From positions 973,623 to 1,037,622 of the forward strand of contig JAEPNK010000001.1 of assembly GCA_017643495.1 (NCBI GenBank): a stretch of DNA of 64,000 nucleotides, written 5' to 3'. A program made the translations under genes and the position numbers. Each line of letters starts with the position of its first letter. Position 1 is the stretch's first letter. This stretch comes from Rhizobiaceae bacterium. GTDB taxonomy: Bacteria > Pseudomonadota > Alphaproteobacteria > Rhizobiales > Rhizobiaceae. Below are positions 38,801-47,439 of this stretch, piece by piece. Under the pieces are notes generated by a model. The model saw nothing but the letters and a program-made list of their open reading frames with translations, was not told the origin of the DNA and did not search any database.

Positions 38801-39361
38801 CGTTGCGTCAGCATGGCGGGTACCGAAAAGAATTGTGAAGACGACCAGGGTAAGCGCAACAACCAGTGAGATATCGCCAAAAGGTGTCGTGGCGGACGGA
38901 AAGCCGTTTTCGATACGGACAAGCAATGTGTCAACAGAGCTGGAAATCGCTTTCAGCTGCAATGCAATATAGGGAATGGTTCCGATCACGGCGATAATGG
39001 CAGCAACGGCAGCAACCTTTATGTTCTTGCCATACCGCGAGCCGAGAAAGTCGGCAACGGAGGTTATTCGTTCCTCCTTGGCCAGCCGTATAATGCGTCG
39101 CATGAGGGGAAAGCCGAGCGTTATCGCGATGACGGGGCCGACATAGATCGCAAGAAAGCTCAGGCCGCTTGTTGCAGCCAAACCAACTGACCCGAAGAAA
39201 GTCCAGGTGGTGCAGTAAATCGCGAGGCTGAATGCATATGTGTTCGGTTTTGCCTGTCTTCTCCAGCCGGGCCGTATGGTCCGGTCACCGTAACTGGCAA
39301 TCGCAAACAGCAGCAGCACATATCCCAGCGCCACAATCAGCGTAGTCCACGGATTGATCAT
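35879..39361 (-). CDS. SSS-PAS-hybrid sensor histidine kinase with receiver domain (CrbS-like)
   Basis: This 1160-residue protein begins with a full sodium:solute-symporter-type membrane domain (about residues 1-500). A PAS domain follows ('FDGNMRLASWNRQFRNLL'), then the histidine kinase core with His806 in 'LAAAGHDILQPLNAARL' and ATPase motifs 'LLQNLISNALKFT' and 'VHDTGIGISKAE'. The C-terminal receiver carries phosphoacceptor Asp1088 in 'DLLLVDYHLEE'. This layout is that of CrbS, which with the LuxR regulator CrbR controls acetate use. Here the regulator is the convergent neighbour, 32 bases away. The symporter-like part may sense or carry the ligand. Confidence 0.93.
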   Translation of the reverse strand: MINPWTTLIVALGYVLLLFAIASYGDRTIRPGWRRQAKPNTYAFSLAIYCTTWTFFGSVGLAATSGLSFLAIYVGPVIAITLGFPLMRRIIRLAKEERITSVADFLGSRYGKNIKVAAVAAIIAVIGTIPYIALQLKAISSSVDTLLVRIENGFPSATTPFGDISLVVALTLVVFTILFGTRHADATENQHGLMLAIASESVVKLITFLMVGVFVTWFMFDGVQDLFGKAAENENVQKIVDRGFDAGNFFILTLLSLTVFLLLPRQFHVAVVENNADSELKRARWLFPLYLVLINLFVIPITIAGILRFGIAARADDYVLLLPMLEGQSTLGLLVFTGGLSAGTAMVIVASVALAIMISNDLVLPLILRSRARTGNVQPHNMERSILNIRRTAIFAVLLLAYTYYKTADNSAALASIGLVSFAAIAQLAPAFFGGLFWKQANARGAMTGMITGFLVWAYCLLLPTLLPSESYFVTQGPFGITLLKPEALFGFEFTPIANGVIWSLLFNTCAFVFASKTRPADPRERMQASVFVGYQQLGLRHAGDMDSTHVRVEQLSEMLASYLGATRAKRALAAYWQKRGIRPKDDDPVDFDLLRHSEQLLASAIGASSSRLVHTLLIKKFDEREKTNFELLDEASRAVQFNRDVLQTALDQLEQGITVFDGNMRLASWNRQFRNLLNLPSEIGQAGTTLSEIAREIAAANDLAKADPEGSQLAYRLVTPSRPWQLRLPEAALVLEISTSTMPEGGIVVTWNDITERVKAAEALKLANETLEGRVEERTRELEQAKVQADQANLSKTRFLAAAGHDILQPLNAARLYSATLIERSREERNSELAENISRSLASVEEILGSILAISRLDSSRPDINLGNFALRTITEQLELEFQPISKSLGIELRFVHSAHWVHSDRAMLKRLLQNLISNALKFTVKGKVLVGVRKRSNQLAIEVHDTGIGISKAEQEKVFAEFTRLNQMKEEAPGLGLGLSIVERIADLLGHQVILESEPGKGTRFQVMLESVPAPGNLRAGKAPAKSPRPGQLSGVSVLCIDNDTSILDGMVHLLQEWGCHVRTATDLQSAQAHLGTSNCDLLLVDYHLEETTGIDVFNTINHNLANTIPGILITADRSETMKELANEAGLVVLHKPVKPAALRALISQTRKRQIAAE

Positions 39362-39573
39362 CTTGTCCTCTCACTCCACACCCAATTCAGCATGAAAAGC
39401 AATATCTTGTCTATTGGAGGTTTGGCGCAGAAATGGGCCGGGTCGGCATGTGCAAAGCGATACAAATGCCCGGATTTGCTGTGGACATTGGTTTCGTCCT
39501 GAAACTAACATGAAACTCTAACCGATACTGCTGGATAAATCAGCGGGAACAAATGGTTGAAAGGGACAAATTT

Positions 39574-39996
39574 ATGCTGAATGAATTCAAGAGCTTTATC
39601 ATGAAGGGCAATGTCATGGACCTTGCCGTTGGTGTGATTATTGGCGGGGCATTTGCGCTGATCACCAAGTCGCTGGTGGATGACATCATCATGCCGGTTG
39701 TTGGTGCGATATTTGGCGGCTTTGACTTCTCCAACTACTTCATACCACTTGCTGATGGTGTTACGGCCAACACGCTCGATGCCGCCAGGGAGCAGGGTGC
39801 GGTTTTTGCTTACGGCAATTTCCTGACCGTGGTTTTGAACTTCATCATAATCGGTTTCATCATTTTCATGATGGTAAAGGCAGTGAACAATCTCAGGGCC
39901 AAGGAGGAAGAAGCTCCGGCCGAAGCTGCTCCGCCGCCAGCAGACGTTGCATTGCTTACTGAAATTCGCGACCTGCTCGCGAAAGGCAAGAAATAA
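39574..39996 (+). CDS. mscL: Large-conductance mechanosensitive channel
   Basis: This 140-residue protein opens under membrane tension to release solutes during osmotic downshock. Family features are '[20 protein letters not shown]' at the N-terminus, the pore helix '[20 protein letters not shown]', the TM2 segment '[17 protein letters not shown]' and the cytoplasmic '[11 protein letters not shown]' helix. I chose ATG 39574, which gives the family N-terminus and has AAAGGGA upstream; an ATG seven codons earlier (39553) is in frame. A clear terminator follows. Confidence 0.95.
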   Translation: MLNEFKSFIMKGNVMDLAVGVIIGGAFALITKSLVDDIIMPVVGAIFGGFDFSNYFIPLADGVTANTLDAAREQGAVFAYGNFLTVVLNFIIIGFIIFMMVKAVNNLRAKEEEAPAEAAPPPADVALLTEIRDLLAKGKK

Positions 39997-40032
39997 CACG
40001 CTTGGCATCAATCATGGTGTTTGAGACAGCCG

Positions 40033-40061
40033 GCCCCGGAATTTCATGTTCCGGGGCTTTT
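40033..40061 (+). terminator. Rho-independent terminator of mscL
   Basis: A perfect 9-bp stem GCCCCGGAA/TTCCGGGGC with a 7-base loop is followed by TTTT. It lies 37 bases past the mscL stop. Confidence 0.92.
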
Positions 40062-40075
40062 GATTCGGGCTGATT

Positions 40076-41659
40076 TTAAAAGAGGGAACCCTGTTTCCCG
40101 TTGTCTGCCGGTTTTGTGCCTCTTGCGGAAGGTTTTGCTTTTGGACTTTCGGAAGGTCCGCTTTGACTGGCTGCTGCAACCCCGCTTATTCGCCCGTCAC
40201 GCAATTGAACGGTAAATGCGTCACCCGGCTTGACTGATGTAGCCGATGTGACCGGATCATCCTTCGCATTGCGAACAATTGCAAATCCGCGATCGAGTAC
40301 ACCCTCATAGTGATAGCTTTTGAGTAGCCGGCTTGCCTGATCAAGCCGGTTGGAATGGCCTGTCATATAAGCCGAGAGTGCCTTCTCCGAGCGTTTGGCA
40401 TGTTCATCAATCCGGTTTCTGATCGAGGAAAGTTGACCGCGCTGGCTGACAACCAGCCTGCGGCTTATGCCATCCAGTCTGGTTGTTGCACGTTCCAGTC
40501 GCGATTTTTGTGCTGTTGCCGCCCGCCGTGACAAGGCATCCAGCCGGTCGCCGTTCCGGCCAATTGCCAGTTCCAGCCCCCGGTGTGAAAGCCTTCCCGC
40601 CACACTCTCATAGGAGGACCGCTTGCGTCTTGTGGCAAGATCGAGACCACGCCCCAGCCTGCCGGTTGCTTCATCAAGGCGCCTTCTTGGCATTTCAAGC
40701 ATGGCATCAGGGGAGGAAAGTCCACGCTCTGCTGCCCTCAAACTGCTGCGTGCACTGTCAAACTGCCGTCCCAGCGCCGACTGCAGCCGGGCCTTGAAGG
40801 CTGCAACCGTAGCATCAAGTTCGGCCTTGACGGGGACAGCCAGTTCCGCCGCACCTGTTGGTGTCGGGGCACGAACATCTGCGGCAAGGTCAATCAGTGT
40901 CCAGTCTGTTTCATGCCCCACTGCTGATATCAGTGGGATGTCGGAAGTGGCTGCCGCCCGTACAACAGCCTCGTCATTGAAGCCCCAAAGGTCTTCTATG
41001 GAGCCACCGCCACGTGCAATGATAATGAGGTCTGGCGCATCGTCCATCTCGTTGAAGCCGCGAATGGCGCGGCTGACTTCACTGCCGGTGGTCTCCCCCT
41101 GAACTCGCACCGGCCAGACCAGAACATGAAGCGGGAACCGGTCTGATATGCGATGCAGAACGTCCCGTATAACCGCTCCGGTTGGTGATGTGACAACACC
41201 GATCTTTCGCGGCATGTAAGGAAGCAATTGCTTGCGTTCCGGGGCGAACAGACCTTCAGCCTCCAGCTTGGCCTTGCGTTCTGCCAGCAGTGCCATGAGC
41301 GCACCCGCGCCTGCGGGTTCGAGATTGTCGATGACGATCTGGTATTTCGAGGCGCCCGGATAGGTTGTCAGCTTGCCGGAGGCAATGACTTCCAGTCCCT
41401 CTTCCGGAAGATGCTTCAGTCGGGAAGCCTGCCCTTTCCATATGACCGCTTCGATGCGGGAACGTTCATCCTTGAGCGAGAAATACGAATGGCCGGAGGA
41501 GTGGGGCCCCCGGTATCCGGAAATTTCCCCGCGAACCCGGACCCGCCCAAACCGTTCTTCGACGGTTCGTTTCAGGGAGCCGGAAAGCTCTGTTACGGAA
41601 TACTCTACAAGATTGGTCTTGCTGACCCCGGTATCCGAATATGTTTTGTCGTCACTCAT
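40076..41659 (-). CDS. xseA: Exodeoxyribonuclease VII large subunit
   Basis: This 527-residue protein is the catalytic subunit of the nuclease that trims single-stranded DNA ends. The N-terminal OB-fold reads '[19 protein letters not shown]'. The catalytic core has '[19 protein letters not shown]', '[17 protein letters not shown]' and '[19 protein letters not shown]'. A long coiled-coil arm and a C-terminal tail typical of rhizobial XseA follow. The small subunit gene xseB is not adjacent. Confidence 0.96.
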   Translation of the reverse strand: MSDDKTYSDTGVSKTNLVEYSVTELSGSLKRTVEERFGRVRVRGEISGYRGPHSSGHSYFSLKDERSRIEAVIWKGQASRLKHLPEEGLEVIASGKLTTYPGASKYQIVIDNLEPAGAGALMALLAERKAKLEAEGLFAPERKQLLPYMPRKIGVVTSPTGAVIRDVLHRISDRFPLHVLVWPVRVQGETTGSEVSRAIRGFNEMDDAPDLIIIARGGGSIEDLWGFNDEAVVRAAATSDIPLISAVGHETDWTLIDLAADVRAPTPTGAAELAVPVKAELDATVAAFKARLQSALGRQFDSARSSLRAAERGLSSPDAMLEMPRRRLDEATGRLGRGLDLATRRKRSSYESVAGRLSHRGLELAIGRNGDRLDALSRRAATAQKSRLERATTRLDGISRRLVVSQRGQLSSIRNRIDEHAKRSEKALSAYMTGHSNRLDQASRLLKSYHYEGVLDRGFAIVRNAKDDPVTSATSVKPGDAFTVQLRDGRISGVAAASQSGPSESPKAKPSARGTKPADNGKQGSLF

Positions 41660-41695
41660 GCCCCTTCATAGCAGACAGGGCAGGGTGCCGGGCAA

Positions 41696-43240
41696 TCAAA
41701 TTTCGGCTCGTGGTCTGAATGATCTGGCTATCCACAGAACAGCCAGTGTTACAGGCAACAGAAACAGGAACATCCAGGTTCCGGCTGCTGCAAGTCCTGC
41801 GGTTCCGGCCCACAGGATTGATGAAAACGCCTCGGCAATGGTCGCGACTTTTGAAGAGGTCTGGCGGCGCCGGAAATTAGAACGTTTAGCCTGACTGCGA
41901 AACCAGAGCTGGATCATGGTAGCCGAAACGGTTGCTGCACCAACCCCAAGTGTTGCAACCAGTGCCAGGTAGGGACTGGCAATGGCTGTGAGGAGCAGAA
42001 TGGGAGCTGCAAGAAGAAAAATGGCGCCCAGAACTGCCTCAACCTTGGCACGGATTACCGCCCCTTTCAGGATCGGTGCGGTTTGTACCAGTTCCGGTGC
42101 ATCTTCTCCGGATATGGCAAGCCAAGCGAGACCGCCCGAAAGCTGGCCGGTTGCCATGACAAGTACCGGAATTGCAACAATGGCCAGTGAGTTTGTCTGC
42201 CCAAAACCCTGCCACAGCATGTAGGCAGGCGGAATGAGGTAAAGTATCTGCATCAGGGTCTGTGAAAGCAGCCAGTGGTCGCGAAGCAGAAGTGTCCATT
42301 CCTTTCGGCGCAATGTCGCACGGACACTGCGTGCAGCAAAAAAGGTTCGTCGATTGCGTTGTGTGGTGGCGGACTGGCTTATGCCTGCAGCAGCAATGAC
42401 ATGTTCGCCAAACCGTTCGGCAAAACAGGCAAGAGCCAATCGGAATATCACGAAAGCAAGTGCGACAAATGCCAGCAAGGGCATGATTTCCCCGCTTGCG
42501 GCGCGTGCCGGTATCCAAACCCAGTGTGCAGGATCGGGTGTGTTGGCCATGGCCGTTTCGGATGCCAGGAAGTCAAGGCGGGAGATGCTGCCCATGGTCG
42601 TAATGGCTGCAAGCTGTATGCCGATTACAAAACCCGCACCGACGATTGCCGCCACAATCTGGGATATCAATCGTGTTTTTCGCGCGCCGACAGTTTTGAA
42701 GAGGACGATGGTAATCGTCACGGAAAGAGCCGTGGCAAATGCTGAAAGGGCAAACAGCACCGGATAGGCTGCAAGCCACCAGATATTGTCGAAGGCTGCC
42801 AGTATGTTGATTGCAGAGCCAAATAACAGAAGCGACAGCATGGCTGTGGTGACCGCTATCGCCGAGATGCGCACGGTGAACAGTTTTTTGGCTGAAACTG
42901 GCGAAGAAAGAATGAGGTCGAGATCTGAGCGCGAGTAGAAAGCACGCGTCACATGTTCCATTGCCTGAGACATCATCAGGGAGAAGGTCAGAACCAGTGA
43001 ACCGGAAATTACTGCAAGTGCAGGCTTGTTGATAAGAATCCCGTTCTCAAGTACCGGCAACAGCGCCACGTATGCAATTGCGTGAACAGCAATTACGCTA
43101 ACAGCCATGAACGCAAGGACGACTTTTTCCCGTCCAGCCTTTCCGGCACTCATCATGCGCATGAAATCCCGCCATGAGAGTTCGAATTCGTGCCGTGCGA
43201 ACCAGCCGAGCCCGCCAGTGGCAAATGTTGATTGCCTCAT
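41696..43240 (-). CDS. ABC transporter permease protein (ABC-2-like exporter)
   Basis: This 514-residue protein has about ten to twelve hydrophobic segments. Its start codon overlaps the stop of the upstream ATP-binding protein gene by four bases. It has no signature enabling a substrate call; the large size with two membrane halves fits a full-length exporter permease working with one ATPase. The N-terminal stretch 'GWFARHEFELSWRDFMRMMS' resembles other rhizobial members. With the ATPase it should form an inner-membrane exporter. Confidence 0.85.
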   Translation of the reverse strand: MRQSTFATGGLGWFARHEFELSWRDFMRMMSAGKAGREKVVLAFMAVSVIAVHAIAYVALLPVLENGILINKPALAVISGSLVLTFSLMMSQAMEHVTRAFYSRSDLDLILSSPVSAKKLFTVRISAIAVTTAMLSLLLFGSAINILAAFDNIWWLAAYPVLFALSAFATALSVTITIVLFKTVGARKTRLISQIVAAIVGAGFVIGIQLAAITTMGSISRLDFLASETAMANTPDPAHWVWIPARAASGEIMPLLAFVALAFVIFRLALACFAERFGEHVIAAAGISQSATTQRNRRTFFAARSVRATLRRKEWTLLLRDHWLLSQTLMQILYLIPPAYMLWQGFGQTNSLAIVAIPVLVMATGQLSGGLAWLAISGEDAPELVQTAPILKGAVIRAKVEAVLGAIFLLAAPILLLTAIASPYLALVATLGVGAATVSATMIQLWFRSQAKRSNFRRRQTSSKVATIAEAFSSILWAGTAGLAAAGTWMFLFLLPVTLAVLWIARSFRPRAEI

Positions 43241-43998
43241 GCTGCAGCGCTCTCGCCGGTTTCTGTATCGCCCTGCACCAGGCCAAGAAAGATTTCTTCA
43301 AGGGTGGAGTCCGTGCCGCCTGCACCCTGTCGCAGTGTTTCGAGTGTTCCTTCGGCGATCAGGCGTCCTCTTGAAATCACACCGATCCGCTCTGCCATGC
43401 GTTCGGCAACCTCAAGTATGTGCGTTGTCATAATGACCGAGCAGCCTTTTTCCACCCGGGAAAGCAAGACATCCTTGACCAGTCTCGCAGATCCCGCATC
43501 AAGACCGGTCAGAGGTTCATCCAGGATAATCAGGCGGGGATCATGAACAAGCGCACCTGCCAGGGCAACTTTTTGCCGCATGCCTTTTGAAAAGCCTTCA
43601 CAACGCTCCCGGGAATGCGGGGCAAGTCCAAGCCATTCAAGCAATTCGTGGGCGTTCTTCATTGCTGTGGCACTTTCCACGCCCCACAGACCAGCAACAA
43701 ATTCAAGATATTCGAGAGGGGTAAGCCGGTCGTAGATCATCGGTTCATCCGGTACCCAAGCCATCATCTGTTTGACGGCTACCGGATTTGTCATGGCGTT
43801 CTCGCCAAAAACATGAATGCTCCCGCCATCTGCCTGCAGCAGTCCGGCAACCATTCTGAGTGAGGTTGTTTTGCCAGCGCCGTTAGGGCCGAGCAATGCG
43901 TAAAACTCGCCGCTTCTGACGCTGAATGTAAGATTGTTTACAGCTGGTCGGTCAAACCGTTTCGAGAGGTTTGCAACCTCCAGTGCATGATGTGGCAT
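43237..43998 (-). CDS. ABC transporter ATP-binding protein
   Basis: This 253-residue ATPase has Walker A 'LLGPNGAGKTTSLRM', the signature 'FSKGMRQKVALAGALVHDP' (degenerate LSGGQ as FSKGM), Walker B 'LIILDEPLTGLD' and the switch His in 'IMTTHILEVAE'. It pairs with the overlapping permease. I chose ATG 43998, which gives the normal family N-terminus; an in-frame extension to 44115 is unlikely. The intergenic region up to the PilZ gene carries a perfect CtrA-type box. Confidence 0.93.
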   Translation of the reverse strand: MPHHALEVANLSKRFDRPAVNNLTFSVRSGEFYALLGPNGAGKTTSLRMVAGLLQADGGSIHVFGENAMTNPVAVKQMMAWVPDEPMIYDRLTPLEYLEFVAGLWGVESATAMKNAHELLEWLGLAPHSRERCEGFSKGMRQKVALAGALVHDPRLIILDEPLTGLDAGSARLVKDVLLSRVEKGCSVIMTTHILEVAERMAERIGVISRGRLIAEGTLETLRQGAGGTDSTLEEIFLGLVQGDTETGESAAA

Positions 43999-44178
43999 TT
44001 TGTGAGTTTCCCCGGTCGGCGATGGTTCTCCAAGGTCGCAGTCCTTCCTTTGCAAAGGGTAAACCCGAACAAGCCGGTAAGCGCCAAAAACTGTCCGGAT
44101 TGACGTGGTCAGCAAACGGATCCGGTAGAAAGCTATGTAAAGCCCTGTTTCCTCTGGCTTCGTACAGTTGGGAGGCGC

Positions 44179-44194
44179 TTAATTCCCCATTAAC
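44179..44194. promoter_or_regulatory. Perfect CtrA-type box TTAA-N7-TTAAC
   Basis: TTAA-TTCCCCA-TTAAC is an exact match to the CtrA recognition sequence. It lies about 90 bases upstream of the PilZ gene start (44281) and about 180 bases from the divergent ABC ATPase start (43998). Confidence 0.65.
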
Positions 44195-44280
44195 CAAGAT
44201 GACACTATTGTGTTCTCACAGGTGATGTAACGCGATGTTGAAACCTGCTCACCACGTCCGACACCTCAAAAGAGTGTTAC

Positions 44281-44601
44281 ATGCATCTGTCAGAAACCTT
44301 GCCCCGTCAGGAAAAACCCGGAGCGCACAAACGCTCGCGATTGAACAAGCGAATACCGCGCATGGGCAGGGTCGTCTTCAGTGATCACGACAATGCGGTT
44401 CATTGCACGGTGAAAAGTTTTTCGGACAAGGGTGCAATCCTTACCATGTCGGGCTGGCTCGGATTGCCGTCGAATTTTGAGCTTTATGTTGAGCCGGACA
44501 ACATCCGTGCCTCTTGCAGCGTTTCCAAGCGCAAGGGAAGCAATATCGAGGTTGCGTTCACAGATGTTGAGACGGATGTCCGCTACCGGGCAAGAGCCTG
44601 A
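44281..44601 (+). CDS. PilZ domain-like protein
   Basis: This 106-residue single-domain protein resembles rhizobial PilZ proteins. An N-terminal basic stretch ('HKRSRLNKRIPRMGRVVF') stands where the c-di-GMP binding RxxxR motif sits, and 'VKSFSDKGAILTMSGW' replaces the usual DxSxxG, with Ser instead of Asp at the first position. The changed motif may weaken c-di-GMP binding. A perfect CtrA-type box about 90 bases upstream suggests cell-cycle control. It converges with gshA. Confidence 0.8.
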   Translation: MHLSETLPRQEKPGAHKRSRLNKRIPRMGRVVFSDHDNAVHCTVKSFSDKGAILTMSGWLGLPSNFELYVEPDNIRASCSVSKRKGSNIEVAFTDVETDVRYRARA

Positions 44602-44619
44602 GAAGAACCCACCATCTGC

Positions 44620-45993
44620 CTAAAAGGCATATTCCAGGAATATCCTGTTCACATCACCGGCCCACGGTCCGCGATACTTGTCGAGCATCCGCTCGGCAGG
44701 CGTTTTGCCGATCGCAAGTGTCTCTTCAAGCGGAATCAGGAACAGGGTTTCATCAAAACCGTCCGAGTTGAGACAGGCCCGTTCCCTGAGACCACTGCGT
44801 GAAATTTCAAGAATTTCCTTGGCGTGATCGATCAGTTTCCGGCCGGCAATTTCAGCATTAAGCGCCTTTTCCGGTACATCAGAACGCAATTGTCCGACCA
44901 TTTCCGGTGACCAGTCTTTTACATATTCCTCGGCTGCTGTCAGTGCGTTCTCACTGTAGAGCAACCCTACCCAGAAGGCGGGCAGGGCGCAGATACCCTG
45001 CCAGGGGCCGCCATCAGCCCCCCGCATCTCGAGAAACCGTTTCAGGCGAACATCCGGGAAAAGCGTGCTGAGATGATTGCTCCAGTCTCCAATATTGGCA
45101 ACCGGATCACTGACTTCACCCTTTAACGCGCCATTCAGGAACTGTCTGAAGGTGACATGTGTACAATCGTGGTATTTGCCATCCCTGATGATGAAATACA
45201 TCGGGATATCCAGTGCCCACTCGACATATTTGTCGAAGCCGAAATCTTCAGCGAGCATGAAGGGATGGTATCCGCCTCGCTGGTTGTCAACATCCTTCCA
45301 TATCTCGCTGCGCCACGAAAGCAGACCGTTCGGTTTTCCTTCCCGGAACGGTGAGTTTGCAAACAGTGCGGAAGCCATTGATTGCAGTTTCAGGGAGGTC
45401 TGCAGCTTGCGGACCATGTCCTGCTCGTCGGAAAAGTCGAGATTGACCTGGATGGTAGTGGTGCGGAACATCATGTCATGGCCGTGGCTGCCAACCTTGG
45501 GCATGTAGTTTTTCATGATGTTGTAGCGGCTCTTGGGCATCATCGGCGTTTCGGCAAAAGTCCAGACAGGGCTTGCGCCGACACCCAGAAACCCGATCCC
45601 CTTGCGATGGGCGATTTCCTTGACTTCCGCCAGATGGTTGTTTGATTCCCGGCAAGTCTGATGGACATTTTCAAGAGGCGCGCCGGACAATTCAAACTGG
45701 CCACCCGGTTCCAGTGATATCGCCCCACCTTCTTTTTCATTGTAGAGGCCGATGATTTTTCCGTCATCCTCAATGGCTTCCCAGCCGGGTTTGTCAGCCA
45801 TGTCCTGAAGGATTGCACGAATGCCGTTTTCGCCTTCATAGGGAACCGGTTTCAGGCTGTCGAGATAGAAGCCGAATTTTTCATGCTCCGTCCCGATTCG
45901 CCACTCGTCCTTTGGCTTGTTTCCTTTTGTCAGCCACTCAAGAAGTTGTGCGTGGGTCTCGATAGGGCGGTTGTCGGTGGTATCGCGTGCCAT
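44620..45993 (-). CDS. gshA: Glutamate--cysteine ligase
   Basis: This 457-residue ATP-dependent enzyme makes gamma-glutamylcysteine, the first step of glutathione synthesis. It is the alphaproteobacterial/plant type: 'WRIGTEHEKFGFYLDSL', 'GGQFELSGAPLENVHQTC', 'MFRTTTIQVNLDFSDE' and 'LEMRGADGGPWQGICALPA' are visible. ATG 45993 has AGGATG at good spacing; ATG 45999 is two codons upstream and the 46035 start is not supported. Several glutathione-using proteins are encoded in the window (GST, kappa GST), but not in the same operon. Confidence 0.95.
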   Translation of the reverse strand: MARDTTDNRPIETHAQLLEWLTKGNKPKDEWRIGTEHEKFGFYLDSLKPVPYEGENGIRAILQDMADKPGWEAIEDDGKIIGLYNEKEGGAISLEPGGQFELSGAPLENVHQTCRESNNHLAEVKEIAHRKGIGFLGVGASPVWTFAETPMMPKSRYNIMKNYMPKVGSHGHDMMFRTTTIQVNLDFSDEQDMVRKLQTSLKLQSMASALFANSPFREGKPNGLLSWRSEIWKDVDNQRGGYHPFMLAEDFGFDKYVEWALDIPMYFIIRDGKYHDCTHVTFRQFLNGALKGEVSDPVANIGDWSNHLSTLFPDVRLKRFLEMRGADGGPWQGICALPAFWVGLLYSENALTAAEEYVKDWSPEMVGQLRSDVPEKALNAEIAGRKLIDHAKEILEISRSGLRERACLNSDGFDETLFLIPLEETLAIGKTPAERMLDKYRGPWAGDVNRIFLEYAF

Positions 45994-46082
45994 GGGCATC
46001 CTGACTTGTAACGTTTTCCGACACCGGGAAAGCAAGTTTTCCCGCCTGCTGCAAGTTCAAATTTTTGAACAGCTGTTCAATC

Positions 46083-46826
46083 TTATTTGTACCAGTCCCC
46101 GATACTGGCCTGTATCACCGCCAGTGCGGCAATGGCGGCTGTGTCTGCACGCATGATTCTCGGTCCAAGGCCCAGCACGATTACCCTGTCGAGATCCCGC
46201 AGAAATTCGCGTTCCTGCTTTGAAAAGCCCCCTTCAGGACCAATCAGCAGCGCCAGTCTCGAAGGCTGGATGTTCTTGAGTTTTTCAATTCCGTTTTCAC
46301 CCGATGCATCCTCGTCACAGAAAACCAGATGCATGTCGTCTCCAAGCATTCCCTCAATGTCATTGAGCCGTACCGGCTCGTTGATCACCGGCAAGGACAG
46401 GATGCCGCACTGTTCTGCTGCCTCAATGGCATTGGTCCGTATGCGGTGATCCTTTACCTGCCGTATCTGGGTGAACTCGGTTATCACAGGTTGCAGAACG
46501 CCGGCACCCATTTCCACGGCCTTTTGAACCATGTAGTCGAGTCGTGCCTGTTTCAGCGGTGCAAAGCAGTAGACAAGTTCGGGCCTTGCAGGTTGGGGGC
46601 GTATCTGTCTTTCAACAATCAGGTCACATTTCTTGCGGCCCTTGGCTTCAATACGTGCCTGCCACTCTCCATCTCTCCCGTTGAACAGGAGAATATGGCT
46701 GCCCGTTGCTGCACGCAGTACATTCAGCAGATAGTTGGCTTGCTCCCGGCTTGCCTCAATCACTGTTCCTTCATTGAGGTATGTATCAACAAACAGCCTT
46801 TGCGAGCGAAAATCGTGAACTGCCAT
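46083..46826 (-). CDS. rsmE: 16S rRNA (uracil1498-N3)-methyltransferase
   Basis: This 247-residue SPOUT methyltransferase modifies U1498 of 16S rRNA. Family features are the N-terminal PUA-like part ('RSQRLFVDTYLNEGTV', 'HILLFNGRDGEW') and the knotted SAM-binding C-terminus with 'RLALLIGPEGGFSKQE' and 'VLGLGPRIMRADTAAIAAL'. ATG 46826 overlaps the stop of the upstream unknown gene (ATGA) and has CAGGAG upstream. The longer frame up to 46961 is inside that gene and rejected. Confidence 0.95.
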   Translation of the reverse strand: MAVHDFRSQRLFVDTYLNEGTVIEASREQANYLLNVLRAATGSHILLFNGRDGEWQARIEAKGRKKCDLIVERQIRPQPARPELVYCFAPLKQARLDYMVQKAVEMGAGVLQPVITEFTQIRQVKDHRIRTNAIEAAEQCGILSLPVINEPVRLNDIEGMLGDDMHLVFCDEDASGENGIEKLKNIQPSRLALLIGPEGGFSKQEREFLRDLDRVIVLGLGPRIMRADTAAIAALAVIQASIGDWYK

Positions 46827-47434
46827 CAGCCTGCACTCCTGTGCCATGCGGGGCGATAACCATGCCGGAGTAACGCAACAATGGAAGAAGGGGTCAACAG
46901 TTCCGCCATCCCGGCGATATCCCGGGGGGTCTGATAGCCTTCGCCGGACCAGACCAGCCATTTGTTTTCTTTTTTTGCAAGCATCTCATCTTCAACCCTG
47001 ATCATGCAGCCATCCGGCAGTTTCTCGGTGGTGCCCCTGTCGAGTTTCTGTGGTGTTGCAATCCGCTCGGCGTGAAGAACCCGGTCGATGGCGTCTGCCC
47101 TGCTTCCCTGGATGTGTCCAAAAGCTGTTTCCCAGATCTGCGCAAAACGGTTTGCATCATTGCGCCGGCATTCGAAACATGGCCGGTGCCCGGCAGCAAG
47201 GGCGGAAACTTCGTCGAGGAAAAACAACTCGGTATAGCTGTTCCCCATGACGGTTCTCTTTCTGTCCTGAAAGGAAAGGACACAGCAAATCCAGCGTTTT
47301 GATGCCCATTTTCGCCGTAGCAGCGTACGGGTTTCCGGGTCGTGTATACGTCCTCCCCTGTTGCCCATGAATGTTCCGCGCCATGATTGCGAAACAATGC
47401 GTGCATCCGGAGTTACCCGGTTCTGGAGCCCCAT
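46826..47434 (-). CDS. Conserved protein of unknown function with RPCxxCR motif
   Basis: This 202-residue protein begins 'MGLQNRVTPDARIVSQSWRG' and contains 'WICC', 'YTELFFLDEVSALAAGHRPC' and then 'FECRRNDANRF'. I recognise the type as a widely conserved bacterial protein without an assigned function. The RPCxxC element with two further Cys upstream recalls the zinc-binding N-domain of Ada (RPCKRC), so a zinc site of four Cys is plausible. It starts five bases after the lutC stop, and its own stop overlaps the rsmE start, so it is cotranscribed and coupled. Confidence 0.8.
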   Translation of the reverse strand: MGLQNRVTPDARIVSQSWRGTFMGNRGGRIHDPETRTLLRRKWASKRWICCVLSFQDRKRTVMGNSYTELFFLDEVSALAAGHRPCFECRRNDANRFAQIWETAFGHIQGSRADAIDRVLHAERIATPQKLDRGTTEKLPDGCMIRVEDEMLAKKENKWLVWSGEGYQTPRDIAGMAELLTPSSIVALLRHGYRPAWHRSAG

Positions 47435-47439
47435 CGGTT

